Positions 1 through 11,745 are shown, counted from the first letter of the stretch. The stretch: 64,000 nt of DNA from Strongylocentrotus purpuratus (GCF_000002235.5 NW_022145613.1:7371929-7435928), one strand, 5' to 3'. Made by a program: numbers and translations. The notes: generated by a model not told the origin, from the sequence alone.

Positions 1-150
1 ATTATTTTTCCTACGATAGTTCCGGACCCCAGTATGAACTCATTTGCATATAGCCAATCAGGAAGAGTCTAGCTAGCTAGCTAAACACGCACATGGTAAC
101 CGTTAGTGTTAGTGATTGGGTTTTAATAATCATGCAAACCCGCCTTCATG

Positions 151-625
151 AACGTATCGTTAGCTCAATCGGTAAGGACATCGACAGCGTAATAGAGTGG
201 TGAAGTGTGACGTCATCAAAAATCTGTTTTTAGAATTTCTCAATTTTTTCTTCATATTCCGAAAGAACACCAAAAATAATGTCCAAATGTAGAAAACCAA
301 TTGAATATGTTAAATATTGGCTGAGTTATGACCATTCGAATGAATATAATTATGTCCTATGGGAACTCAGTGTTATATGCTCTGGCTCCTAACCATTAGG
401 AGCCAGAGCATATAACACTAAGTTCCTATTGGGAGTATCTTTATTCAGACGGTCATATCTCAGCCAATATTTAACATATTCAATTGGTTTTCTACATTTG
501 GACATTATTTTTGATGTTCTTTCGGAAAATGAAGAAAAAATTGAGAAATTCTAAAAATAGATTTGTATGACGTCACAGCTTCGGTACTCTATACAAGGTT
601 GGAGTAGTGGGTTCGAATATCTATT
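151..625 (+). repeat. tRNA-derived SINE-like sequence split by an insertion
   Basis: Positions 161-172 (TAGCTCAATCGG) resemble a pol III A box in a tRNA D-arm context. Positions 610-620 (GGTTCGAATAT) resemble a B box in a T-arm context. In a tRNA head these boxes lie about 30-60 bases apart; here about 440 bases separate them, and nearly all of that is the palindrome at 189-594. The simplest reading is one tRNA-like head interrupted near its anticodon arm. The A/T-rich tail continues to about 660. The B box is degenerate, so activity is unlikely. Confidence 0.5.
189..594. mobile_element. Foldback (palindromic) MITE-like element
   Basis: The two halves (about 189-392 and 398-594) are nearly perfect reverse complements around a centre near 395. 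Both arms carry the blocks GTGACGTCAT, TTTTTAGAATTTCTCAAT, CCAAATGTAGAAAACCAATT and GGAGCCAGAGCATATAACAC in mirrored order. Outer ends match imperfectly (GTAATAGAGTGG against the complement of a CTCTATAC end). There is no coding capacity. No clear target-site duplication was found, so the superfamily cannot be assigned. Confidence 0.75.
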
Positions 626-2054
626 TATTCATTTAATATTTTGCCTTTATAAATAGTGAGGCAAAGCAATAAATAATCAAAGCTTAATTGTTTTTGACCT
701 CTTTCCAAGCTGCTCATGACGTAAAACATATCAGTCAAGGTACGGAACTCTCGTTGGAAAAAAAAAATGACACCTCCGGGGTCGGAGGGACCGTATTCGT
801 GTTCCCCAAATCTCCGGTAAAGAGGTATTTTTCGTGCGACAAAGTCCGGCCCGAGAATTGTAAAAAAAAAGGAGTTGCGTATTTCTCTCTCTCTTTGGAC
901 TCCTGAGAAATTTAAAAAGGGGGTTATAAAATATCTTGAATATCATTAATAGGGGTGTACATTGAACAGTGTTCCGGATTTAGGAGGCTCTTCAAGGCAG
1001 GAAAAGCACACGAAAGGGCGGCTCATAAATGCTGGCAGTCCAGAGATAGGGGGTGCTTTCGAAGGGAGGGAACAAGCATACGCGTGCCCTAAATAAAACT
1101 GAGTGGGAGGGGGAGGGGGGGGGGAACCCGATGTACCCTTTCCCGATGTTTCATAATGTCAAATAATTTTTTTAAATCATCAAAATAATGATCCGAAAAG
1201 TAGGTTAGATTTATCTGTATAGAAACGGAGGAGGTGCAGGAGAGGTTAGTTGTACCCCCACATTACCCCCCCCCCTCCCCCATTATCATAAAAGATCGTG
1301 TAGAGAAATTGTCAACGAAAATACGTATGCTTTTAGTAATAACATTATTCTGCGCCCGAAGTTGTGACTCGAGTTCATTCGACGATTCGCTTGGGCCAAT
1401 AAGAGCCAAGTAAAGTCACTACATCAATAAGGTCGAGGAAAATGACCATGGGCACAATGGCAGGTATAGAAATATCAAACCCCAGCCCCGGGTTTATAGT
1501 GTTAAATTTGTAGAAATTGGCACATTGGCATTAATATATTTGTCGGTAATTGGTGGCTAGTTTTGTCGGTAATCGGTGGACTCTACACCCCACCACTGAA
1601 AAAAGGTCTGTAGCGACGCCCCTGGTAGTAGGCCTACTTGGACCATAGAATGCACGACTGTCTAGCGACATTCCATCGAGAGGTCTTTCCCTTTCGCTAA
1701 ACCCTGGCCTCCTAATCCTGAGCCGCTTACCAATATGTCATTCCCATCGTTATGAAAAGTCAAGTTATTCTAATAGTAAAAATGTCAAAGAATAACAATT
1801 TGAGTGATCATCATGAAATTGTTACCTGACGTAAACCAACAAAATCAGGACCACTCGGTAGGATAGCTGTGTTGAATAATGGCACAGCTGAGCAGGGGGT
1901 TATTCCTAAATAATCTTGCCATAATATTATCAGGGAGATCTCCTTGATATTATCATAATTATTATGTTGATATGTTTACACCCGGTATTTACAATCAATC
2001 AATCAATCTACCAATCAATCAATCTATCAATCAATCATTCTATCAATTAATCAG
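626..2054. other. Non-coding upstream stretch
   Basis: No gene was recognised. The stretch contains G- and C-homopolymer runs (about 1108-1125 and 1256-1280) and a (CAAT)n-type tetranucleotide run at about 1994-2050 that abuts the acceptor of the receptor exon. The exon encoding TM1 of the receptor, expected before 2055, was not found here and probably lies left of the window. Confidence 0.5.
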
Positions 2055-2370
2055 GTGTGTACATGGTGTTCCTGGCCGTTATGGATATCTACGTCGGTGA
2101 GTCGTATTTTTGGGAGGGCTTTTCAACGGAATGGAGATCGAGCGTGCCCTGTCAGATCGCCGGTTTCATCTCCGTACTCAGCAGCGAGACATCCGTCTTC
2201 CTCCTCACCCTCATCAGCATCGACCGGTTCGTCTGTATTCTCTTCCCGTTCTCGACGAAGCGATTAACCGTCGCTTCGGCTCGTATGGCCATCGTCGGCA
2301 TTTGGTGTTTCGCCCTATTCCTGAGTCTGACTGGGGTGCTGCTGAACAACGTCTCTCCTGATGCTTACAG
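2055..2370 (+). CDS. Type C LGR / relaxin-receptor-like GPCR, penultimate exon (end of TM2 to ECL2)
   Basis: This exon encodes 105 residues, from the end of TM2 through ECL1, TM3, ICL2 and TM4 into ECL2, of a rhodopsin-family receptor. The acceptor TCAG ends at 2054 and the donor GTAACG starts at 2371. The exon enters after one base of a codon and leaves after two. TM3 starts with the conserved disulfide cysteine (VPCQIAG). SIDRFVCILFPF stands where the DRY motif and ICL2 start lie and matches the LEKYICIVYPF style of relaxin receptors RXFP1/2 and the snail type C LGR. The VYMVF start corresponds to the known LMG-x-YLL region at the end of TM2. The LRR ectodomain and TM1 exons would lie outside the window. 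The acceptor has a weak pyrimidine tract because it is preceded by a (CAAT)n repeat. Another LGR subclass is possible, but the TM5-TM7 exon supports type C. Confidence 0.85.
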
Positions 2371-2760
2371 GTAACGCGCCGAACAATAGTCAGTGTCCAT
2401 TTGTATTGCATCTTAATGCACTGACATCAGATTTGGTTGAATTACCAATTAATGTGTGCACATGTCTCTCAGGCACCAGTAAACACTCCACCTTGGCTTC
2501 ATAATTATCTCGAGGGTGAGGAACCTTTTTATTATGATGAGAAATCCTAATGGCGGTAGGTTTAGGGCACATTGTATTGCATAAGACCTGTCAGTAGTAA
2601 AAGTGAAGTCCACTCTCGGTGATTGACAACATGCACCTTTTATTGGGTTAGCACCTGAATGGTGTCAATTTCCATATTAGAATCCACTACCGCTACAGCC
2701 ACTACAGCCCCAAGAGACGCCATTTCGGTTACGTCATGCAATAGGCTAATCAAACCTATA

Positions 2761-3424
2761 CAGTGTGAGTCAAAAAAAAGTTTACACCTAGAAAATTGCA
2801 AATTATTAAAAAAAACATCGATGAACATTACATTGTTATATGTCTTATGAAAGAGTGTTTTATCCCAAATCATTTGGTATCATTTTTGTGCGGTATGTGT
2901 TTACGCTTGGGTGAACAGGAGACATTGTTTGCGAGAGTGCAAAAATCGATTTGCGCCAAAGTTGCCTATGTGATGTTTGAATAAAACAATTGGGATTTGG
3001 GTATTAATTCAGTCTTTGCAGATCCAAATAACATCCCTAACAAAATTAATCATGCCACACATATCATATATCGAATATCAAATATCAACGAACATTTGTG
3101 CGCGTGTGTGTGGGTGTGTGTGACTTTGCCCTTCGCAAAAAACATATGCAATGCATTTCATTTGATACATTCAATTCATTCTCTCACTCCGCTAATCCGA
3201 ACATAATAAATGCAGTAGGCATCACTTTGGCGCAAGTCGATTTTTGCACTCTCGCAAACAATGCCACCTGTTCATCCAAGCGTGAACACATACCGCACAA
3301 AAATGGTACCAACTGATTTGGGATAAAACACTCTTTCATAAGATGTATAATAATTACTGTTCATAGACAATTTTTAAAATAATTAGCAATTTTCTAGGTG
3401 TAAACTTTTTGTTGACTCACACGG
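2761..3424. mobile_element. Mariner-type foldback MITE (TA target site)
   Basis: The ends are CAGTGTGAGTC at 2761 and GACTCACACGG ending at 3424, flanked on both sides by TA (2759-2760 and 3425-3426). Arms of about 215 bp are reverse complements: the segments with AAGTTTACACCTAGAAAATT and TGCGAGAGTGCAAAAATCGA on the left recur inverted on the right. A unique centre occupies about 2985-3205. TA duplication and inverted ends fit Tc1/mariner mobilisation. No transposase frame is present. It lies in the intron between the two receptor exons. Confidence 0.8.
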
Positions 3425-3662
3425 TACAGACGATTAGTGCATGCTCCGGTAATTAAACGAAATGTTTTTGCACTGTGCACTGTTAGTGTTTGGGTTACTT
3501 GATTACGATATCACAGTCACATGACTGACAATACCCTGTATATATTATTTAGCATATATAGGCCTATTGTAAAGTTTAAATTAAATCGTTATGACAGTAA
3601 TGTAGTTTCATATCTACTTACTTTGTATTGATATCAACAACATTCTTTTACATTTCATACAG

Positions 3663-4146
3663 TTTGAGTGACGTCTGCGTGGGTTTGCCTTTTATCCGCA
3701 AATCAACCGAACTCCAGAACTCCGTAGACGACCGTACCACCGCCGTTTACCAGACAGAAACCTTCTTCACAGAGGCTACATCGTCGATCTCCACCTGGCA
3801 ATTCTCCATCGTCCTCTTCCTCGGCATCAACTTCGCTAGTTTCCTCATCATCCTCTTCACCTACATCGCCATCTTCATCAAGGTCCGCTACTCCCGTGTC
3901 GAAGTCGGCAAGACGAACCAGACGTCGAACGACATCAAGATGGCTATTCGGATGTTCCTCATCGTCGGTACCGACTTCTGTTGCTGGATGCCCATCATCA
4001 TCCTCGGCGTCCTAGTCCAGACGGTCGGGATCTCCGTCACACCCAACATCTATGCCTGGCTTGTCGTCTTCGTTCTCCCCATCAACTCCTCTCTCAACCC
4101 CTATCTCTATACCATCGTTCATTTTCTACTAACGTCATCAAAATAA
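3663..4146 (+). CDS. Type C LGR / relaxin-receptor-like GPCR, last exon (ECL2 to stop)
   Basis: The acceptor ACAG ends at 3662. The first base completes the split codon left by the exon ending at 2370 (AG+T, Ser), so the two exons join in frame. The exon gives the ECL2 cysteine (LSDVCVGLPF), TM5 (IVLFLGINFASFLIILFTY), a lysine-containing ICL3, TM6 (MFLIVGTDFCCWMPIIILG) and TM7 (VVFVLPINSSLNPYLYTI, with the NPxxY motif). The segments FLGIN, FTDxxCW-like and LPINSxLNPxLYT are hallmarks of relaxin receptors. After TM7 only about ten residues follow before TAA at 4144-4146. This is far shorter than the usual C-tail, so there may be a further 3' exon or a truncated receptor. Predicted role: plasma-membrane peptide-hormone receptor. 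The ligand cannot be inferred. Confidence 0.87.
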
Positions 4147-4194
4147 TGTGGGGCGTCTCTTGCTAACATTCTTTAGGGAAATGAGGTTCAAACT

Positions 4195-4390
4195 TTTAAA
4201 GACCGTCAATACTACTGGGCCAGAAGGGATTAGACCACACAGCGAGGTCACTGACAGGTGGCTATCTCATTAACTCAGCTCTCAACTAACATAAGAAAAA
4301 GAGGATCATGGGGGATCAACAGGCACCGATTGGGGGAAGTTTTCTATATAGAGGGAGCAAGTAGCTACAAGTAGGACAGTGGGGCTTTAA
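4195..4390. mobile_element. Short MITE-like element, copy 1
   Basis: This 196 bp element begins TTTAAAG and ends GGGGCTTTAA. It matches the copy at 61290-61492 along its whole length, with shared blocks such as GATTAGACC, GGTCACTGAC, AGGTGG.TATCTCAT, TCAGCTCTCAA.TAACAT and TATATAGAGGG. A direct duplication of about 23 bp (GGAAATGAGGTTCAAACTTT) flanks it at about 4177 and 4391. It begins 48 bp after the receptor stop codon. Confidence 0.7.
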
Positions 4391-4599
4391 GGAAATGAGG
4401 TTCAAACTTTTAACTTAGGCCTAGATATTCTTTGTATTTCGATTAAATTAGATTTCAATTATTATAGGTGGTCTGCATTGGGTGTCTCCGTGCAAGGCTT
4501 TATTGTACATGATCATAGGATTGGTTTCTTCCCGTGATGAATATTTTGTTGTCACTTTTCAAAGAAATTTAATTTTTCCTTTGTTCACCTCTGCCTTGA

Positions 4600-4918
4600 A
4601 TCTATTATTATTAGTATGATATCTATAATGGTAACTATGATATCAATTATTATTATAAGTAGTATTATTATTATAACTATGATATCAATTATTATTAGTA
4701 GTATTATTATTGTTATAACTATGATATAAATTATTATTAGTAGTTTTATTATCAGTTATTATCACTATCATTATTGTCATTATTGTTTTCTATTATTTTT
4801 GTTATTATTATTATAACTATGATATAAACTATTAGTAGTAGTTTTATTATCATTGTTATTATCACTATCATTATCAGCATTTGTGTTTCTATTATTTTTG
4901 TTTTTATTATTATTAATA

Positions 4919-4982
<64 letters not shown>

Positions 4983-5004
4983 CAGAAGTAGTAATAGTAG
5001 TAGC

Positions 5005-5077
<73 letters not shown>

Positions 5078-5240
5078 TCATTATTAGTATTATCTTTATT
5101 GTTATCATTATTATTATTATTATCATCATCATTATTACAAATTAAATTATTGTTATTATAATAATAATAATAATAATAATAGCTCACATTTATAATGCGC
5201 CTAATACTTTGTTTCTAGGCGCGGAACATATTATTATCAT
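4600..5240. repeat. Compound trinucleotide microsatellite (ATT/AGT/CAT)n
   Basis: About 600 bases of degenerate TTA/TAT repeats pass into near-perfect (AGT)n at about 4950-5085 and back into (TTA)n and (TCA)n. Every long open frame here is a homopolymeric shadow (poly-Leu, poly-Val, poly-Asn/Thr) and is not a gene. Confidence 0.95.
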
Positions 5241-6049
5241 CATCATCATCATCGCCATCATCATTTTCCTGTGAAATTTTACTCATTTCATTTTGAAAAA
5301 ATAGTTTAGCATTGCGATGTATGTTATGTAGTTTTAATTGGTTCACCCACTCATACAATTACATGCACATCTATAGTAGGTTACCTAAAGCCGTTACACT
5401 TCAACGAGTTTTGTGACATATATATATTTCAAAATTGTGTTTGTACATGTTTGTGTAGTTTCAAATGAATTCAACACTAACAAAAAGTTCATTTAGAAGG
5501 AAACAAAATAAGATCATCAACTTCAAAAAGTTGTACTAAGTATTTCACTTGCTATGTGTAAAACCATTTATAAAATATACTGTGTATTTTTTAAATATCT
5601 ATTTGACGTGTCAAGTACAAACATTTTAGGCTACAAGGTTTTTAAAATGTTCACTAAAATGTTGAAATTCCTACTGTTGTATACATTCATATTGATAATG
5701 GTTATTCCTTGGCGCCAAATCTGATTTAAAATGGCATCGTGCATGTTATATATTTGGTCACGACAATTCACCAATTTGATAAGAATGATTTAAGAAATAT
5801 ATAACTTTGTAATTAAAAAGAAAAAAGATTCTGTCAATTCAAACAGGAAACTTTCAGAAGGACTTTTAAACAAAACCAATTCGTAAATTCTAGTTCATTT
5901 GAATTGATATTGTTGACAGAATATTCTTTGATCTGCACAGTATTTTTTCAGTGCTTTAAAGTGCTCTCACTGTCTTAATAAATAATATCTAGAAAACACG
6001 ATAAGTCGCAATTTTTTTGATCCACAAAAGAGTAATTTTCAATGATTTT

Positions 6050-6193
6050 AATGGAACATCATACTTTTATGAGAATTGCATGTAATTTCGTGCGGAAATG
6101 TGTTAAAGACATTTACAAAAGAATGGAACATCATACTTTTATGAGAATTGCATGTAATTTCGTGCGGAAATGTGTTAAAGACATTTACAAAAG
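6050..6193. repeat. Two tandem 72 bp units
   Basis: The unit starting ATGGAACATCATACTTTTAT at 6051 is repeated exactly at 6123, up to ACATTTACAAAAG at 6193. The period is 72 bases, a multiple of three, so a frame stays open through both copies. This looks like a recent duplication; no flanking gene supports coding. Confidence 0.9.
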
Positions 6194-6404
6194 GTTTCCC
6201 TTTTTATTCGGTAATAAAGATTTTTTGGTATCACATAACTTATGATTTGTTCTATTGAAGAATATTGTTTTAGTTATGGATGGTGTGATGTTGTCGGCTT
6301 TGTCGTGGTCTCCATGATAACGGTCGATTTGAAGTAGTTGATGGTCTGATGGTTTGTTTTACCTGACCGATAATAAAGCATGAGTATTCAATGCTGGTAA
6401 GTAA

Positions 6405-6562
6405 GTAACCAGGGGACCGGCAGCTTTAAGTCCTCTCCGACAGACTAGGTAATGAGGAGTAATGCCTTACCAAAGGGCACTATATAGCACATTGACTTGG
6501 ATTCGAACCCGGGACTTTCCGGTGTATACGAGACCGCATCACTATCACTGAGCCATTGTGTC
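6405..6562 (-). repeat. tRNA-derived SINE
   Basis: Read on the minus strand, an A-box-like TGGCTCAGTGAT (about 6544-6555) is followed by a B-box-containing GGGTTCGAATCC (about 6500-6511). A non-tRNA body then ends near GTCCCCTGGTTACTTACTTA at about 6405. The order of boxes and tail is that of a SINE with a tRNA head. Confidence 0.75.
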
Positions 6563-6936
6563 TTACTTCTTGTGTCAAATTAATGGGATATAATAGTGTT
6601 GATGAAGACTTTGATGTTTGACAATTCGAAATCAGGAATGTCGGTAAGGGAGTTCATGGGAAGGGAATTTATCATCAAAATATGTGGACAGACCGTCAAC
6701 ACCCCCTGTCCCAGCTAGCGACACTTAAAAAATGACTTCGTCCCTTTTTCGATGGCGACCCTAACTCTATTTAATGTTCATACCCCTTACAGATGAAATT
6801 GAATTATCTATATTTATAAGTTACACCTAACTGCCGACAAAAGATGAATTCGAACCAGGTTTTCAAGGGATGATGTCGGTACTTATGATATCATTGTACT
6901 GCAACCTATTACAAAATACAGATCCCTTTCCCTATA

Positions 6937-7143
6937 CAGGGGTTGATCTAGGGGGTTCGGAGGTTTAACACCCCCCCCCCTCCTTTAGCGGCCAAGTGAG
7001 AAAAAAAAAAGGGGGGGGGGGGGCAAGAAAAAAAAAAGAAAAAAAAAAAGTAAAACAGTAAAACGGCGCGATTTGGGGGAAAATCCTGGATACGCCACTG
7101 GGTCAACCCACCCCCCCTTGGCAAAAAGCTAGATCCGCCCCTG
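6937..7143. mobile_element. MITE with CAGGGGYKGATCTAG termini
   Basis: The left end CAGGGGTTGATCTAG and the complement of the right end, CAGGGGCGGATCTAG, form terminal inverted repeats. The interior is G-, C- and A-homopolymer rich and contains a nested end-like CTGGATACGCCACTG at 7086-7100. The termini resemble those of the 13493-13758 element, which has an 8 bp duplication (hAT-like). No clean duplication is visible here. Confidence 0.6.
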
Positions 7144-7420
7144 AGTATAGGAGTTTAATCGTGATGTGCTGCAAAATAGAACTCGAACTTAAAAATCAGA
7201 GAAATAAGAACTATTTAACATTGTGATATACATATTGGACAACATAATACATGTACATACAGATATTACAGTTGAAAAGTAAAACATTTAACACAGTAAT
7301 TGCAACTTGAAGGTAGAAGGTATGTAAAACTGTAAAGTTTGAATACAAAAACGCGATCCTAGTACATTAACACCTTGATGCAGATAGAGAACTGTGAATA
7401 AAATGCCTCATCTAAGAAAA

Positions 7421-7495
7421 TTCGCACCTGGCAGAGGTTCGAACCCCTACTTGTTGATATGAGAGTCAGGTGAATACTATACCACGGTGCTCACA
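7421..7495 (-). repeat. tRNA-like SINE head or tRNA pseudogene
   Basis: On the minus strand, GTGGTATAGTATTCACCTGA resembles the D-arm of Asp/Glu-type tRNAs. It is followed by GGGGTTCGAACCTC with a good B box. Acceptor-stem pairing is poor, so a functional tRNA is unlikely. Confidence 0.6.
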
Positions 7496-9505
7496 CGTCA
7501 TCATCATTATCATCAAAGTAACTCGGTGATTATGACGTAATGAACGGTAAAGGAAATGTATGTGGACCCCGGCCTCCCACCTTTATCCTTCACCCTCTCC
7601 ATATTCATAGTCTTTCTATTTAGGTATTTCTATCTCTATTTTAGTCATCCCTTTTCTCCATCCATCTATCCTGAATAATAAATATTGATTTTTCTTTTTT
7701 TTGGTGAACTCTCAACCCCTCTTTTAGAATAAAATTATCAACAAAAAATATTAAAGCTCTGTGGCAAATTTGCTCTCACTTAATCAAAATAATTGAATGA
7801 CATCAGTAGCTTATAATTATCTTGTCATTGACAACACGTTTTGTGAAATGGCCCAGATTCGTTTATCGCCTTGAACTTGTTATGATGGAATGCGTGACAA
7901 CTAGGCCCAGGTCATAGATGTCACCTTTTATGAAAATGCTCCACACATCAGATTTTTGTGATTTCCCTTTAAGTTGCAATCAAATATTAAAGGATAGGCC
8001 TATATATTCCGTTCATACCTAAACATTGCGAACGGAATAAAAATGTTCAAAGGACGATGCAGCGACACAGTGTCCTTTTACTAAAGACCAATGCTAATTA
8101 TGATCAGCCCATCTAATTTTTTTCAAAGGTAGACCTTGTTCTATAGAAATTGCAACTCCATTTTTGTTAGTACCTGTAAAAACGCTCATCATTATGTTGT
8201 CTTACGATAGAGACGACTACAAAATGACCTAGGTTCAAACTTCTGCTTGAAAGTTGTAGCACAGTTCTCAAAAACAAAATATTATTTCTAATAACATCTT
8301 TCAAATACGTTTCTCATTGTCATTTGAATAGCCGTAGGCCTATGATTGTATTAATTCAGCAGTCAAAACATTTTTAAGCAGTCAGCTTTCAAAAGTGTAG
8401 GGCGAGGATGTGACTTAAAATGATGTATATACTTTTTGTTTACAATTAATAATCCTCACTTCATCTGCAACCGTCTATTTTTGGTAAGGTATAATAATTA
8501 TACTCTCTGCAAAATGAAGTGTACTCCACCCCTTTTGTTGACCTTAATTCTTTTCGGGTAGGTACCTCCCCGCAAGAATTATGGCGTACAAAAGAAAAAC
8601 CTAATCTTCGACTTTGAACAATACTGCTTACACGCACGTAGAAATGTCGTCTGGTAGTACCGGGACGTCATTGCACGCATTAGTGCACTTATATCAACCA
8701 TCCGCATTTCCGTGTATATTTTTACCGCACCAAAATGTATACCTGTTGAGAAGCGTATTGTATTGACAAACTCTATCTCACAGTCCCATTGATAGACATT
8801 TGTGATAGTTTGACGCTATCGGGACATTGCATTATAACCGTGTGCCTAAAGTAGGCTTGATATTTTGATGACGATGCTTGTTAAATGTGATTTCATGGAC
8901 TTGATCATGCATTATGGCGTTTAAAAGTCGGAGTTCGTCGACACTGCAGTGAGTTTGGTGCAGGCGCCAACACCAATCGACAGTGATCGAAGAGGAAACT
9001 CTTGAAACTGCTGCCTCACGCCCAAACATTCAACAAAAGGCCGGTGGTTTATAAACAAAATATTGTTCTCATACACTTCTGTAAGGTAAGTTTCATCAGA
9101 AGAAGTTCCACTTCTTCTTCTTTGAGTTAATCTCCTTCACAGTTGAAGATTCTTGCAGACCGATGAGTGTGTGTGTGTGCTTAATAAAGCCAGGTCAGAA
9201 GTTACTTAAATTGTCTAACATTAGGGGTGTGAATAGTTACTCAGTCTTTGATGTTATAGTTCAATGAATTAACTATAAACCATAACAGCCTATATTATGT
9301 GTATAATGCAAATTTTAAAACGTACCAATAATTTTAACTTTGTTGATATACAATGTCTGTAAAATAGCTGTCTACAAATAAAAGGTTATCGATTGGGTCT
9401 ACGTATTGATAAATTGGTAGGACTTTCTGAAATAAGAGCTATGTATAGGCTGTAGCGAGTTACTGTGGTTAAACAAAAAAATGAAATGAAACGGTTTTGC
9501 TGGCA

Positions 9506-9506
<1 letters not shown>

Positions 9507-9555
<49 letters not shown>
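9507..9555. repeat. (TA)n microsatellite
   Basis: An uninterrupted TA dinucleotide run of about 24 units. The 74-codon minus-strand frame crossing it is a low-complexity shadow. Confidence 0.97.
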
Positions 9556-9557
<2 letters not shown>

Positions 9558-11697
9558 TGTTCATGGGCAGTCGAATTAAATCTACATAACTCTATAGGCC
9601 TATAGTTCATGTAGTACGTTACTATTTTCTTAATGATTTAAATTAGTTATAGGCTACTAGTTTATGTCAGTTCCATGGAACTGTATTACGAATATGATAT
9701 TGAGTGATTGAATCTTACGTCAGCAAAGCTCCGAGCTTACGTTGAACCGTTTCCAAGCAGTGAAGCCTTATTCACACAACGTACCAAAAGACGGCATTTG
9801 TATAAAACATACTGAAATAAAGATATGAGTTGTAATCATAGTAATCATTTAAGCATAGATTTGTAAATCAATAATGATAAATCAAAATCAATTTTAGCAA
9901 CTGTCCAGCATAGATTACTACACCCAAAAGCTTTCTATGGGAATGTTTGTAGATCTTGTATTCTTAATTACTGTCTGAAAAACCTAGGCCTAGTTTATGT
10001 TTGAATTTGCATCTTGTCATGCACCACCTACCCACAAATGGTATTACAATGGAGTTCCTTTTCTATATTGAATTTTGAGGGGGCATTGCCCTCTGATTTT
10101 CTGGATTAAATATCAATATATTGAGTATGCGTGAGAGACTAAGGTAGTTATGGTTGATAAATATATTTTAATGACGTACACGCCTAAAACTAAAACAACA
10201 ACAACAACAACATAATAATATACGAAGAATTATGAACATGAAGCCTGTGTTAATGATGGTGTTTTGCACTAAAAGCGTCCAAAAATAGACATTTTATCTT
10301 CCTGTCTTATGGCACTCTAGTTTTAATTTCGTTTCATCTTTTGTTGATGATGGGATGCTAATGACCAATCGATCGTTCGTGTGACCAGTTAGAGAATAGT
10401 GATGGACGAAATGGCTTCGTCACTTAGATATCGTCGTCATCGTATAATCATCCATATACGTATTCCCCTGATTATTTCACGTTTCCCTTTGTTCATGTTT
10501 TTGCTTCAGTTTCAATATCAATTTCGATTACGATTTCATTTCGAGTTGAATTCATTGTTTTCTTCAAATACATTTTTTCCTTCTTCCTGTAGGCCTAATA
10601 ATTTGATAATCAAGATGATAATAGGCCTACGCTGTTAAGCGTTTTATTCACTTATACTTGTCATTTATACTAATATATGTCTTTACTCTAGATTATTTCA
10701 ACTTGAGTTCGTTTATTACACTCACTCACAAAACTGAAATAAACTACAGTAGAGACAAATTTCTCTTTTAGAAAGAAAAATATGCAATCTACATTATTTT
10801 GCATACTTTCATTACGTAATTAAGAATTTCATTCAAGAATTATTGATAACAGAAGTAGTACAGGTCTATAAGCACTTGATTTCACTTAGTCACCACACAG
10901 GCCAACCGGGATAACCCTCTTAACTCTGACGTGAAAAAAACGGGCATTTTTATGACCCTTTCTTTTGTTTGTTCTTCTCTCAGTTGTATTCAAAGAAAAC
11001 CCTTTCGTCACAATTCCTATTGTTATTATTTTGAGGACAGTAGCGTATACTAGAATAGTCACGGTCTATCTGCCCTTGAATAGTATTTGGAATATCCAAA
11101 TATAGAACGACGTATGGTGCATTGATTGCAAGAGACACTGAAATAATATATACCTTTCTGCCTCAAAATGATTCCCACCACATTGGGGGAACTACATTGA
11201 ATATAATAGTACATGTTTCTATAGAACGACTTCAGTAACGAACGTCTTTGCTTGGCTCTAAATACCTTTTTGGTGTCCCTTCCTTCCTATTTCCTTTTCC
11301 ACTTGTATTCTCTGAAATATTTACTAATAAATCGAGAATTCAAGACACATCGGTGGTGGGGATTAATCAATTTATTATAGGAATACAATAATAAACATAT
11401 CAATGTAATATGATATCTGTATAGGCCTTTATAAAAGCAACCATACATGACTTTGAAAACATAAGGTAATTTATATTACAAAATGTAACATGTTAAAAGA
11501 TGGTTGTTTCGCAAAAAGATATATAGACAAAAAGAAACATCAACTTTCGCTGCAAACCAGATAAAGAGAGAAGAAGAAAAAGAACAAAAACAACAACAAC
11601 AACAATAACAACAACTAAGAGCACAATATAAGATAAACAGGGTATAGTTCGGGAGTTATTATCGAAGTTGAATTGGACCAGGTTTCAAGTTTTCACA

Positions 11698-11745
11698 ACG
11701 TTTTGCTCGTATTTTCCTTGGCAAGACAGAAGAGCTTCATCAGTC
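11698..11745 (-). other. Penelope-like / hammerhead-like terminal motif (degenerate)
   Basis: Read on the minus strand, CTGATGAAG (complement of 11735-11743) is followed about 25 bases later by GCAAAACGTTG (about 11698-11708). CTGANGA followed by a stem and GAAAC is the hammerhead core carried near the ends of many Penelope-like elements. Here the GAAA is changed to CAAAA, so self-cleavage is not expected. No reverse-transcriptase remnant is adjacent. Confidence 0.35.

Noticed and set aside
4752..5187. Long open frames on both strands (poly-Leu, Asn/Thr-rich, poly-Val)
   Set aside because: Pure by-products of the trinucleotide microsatellite; no complexity, no start context.
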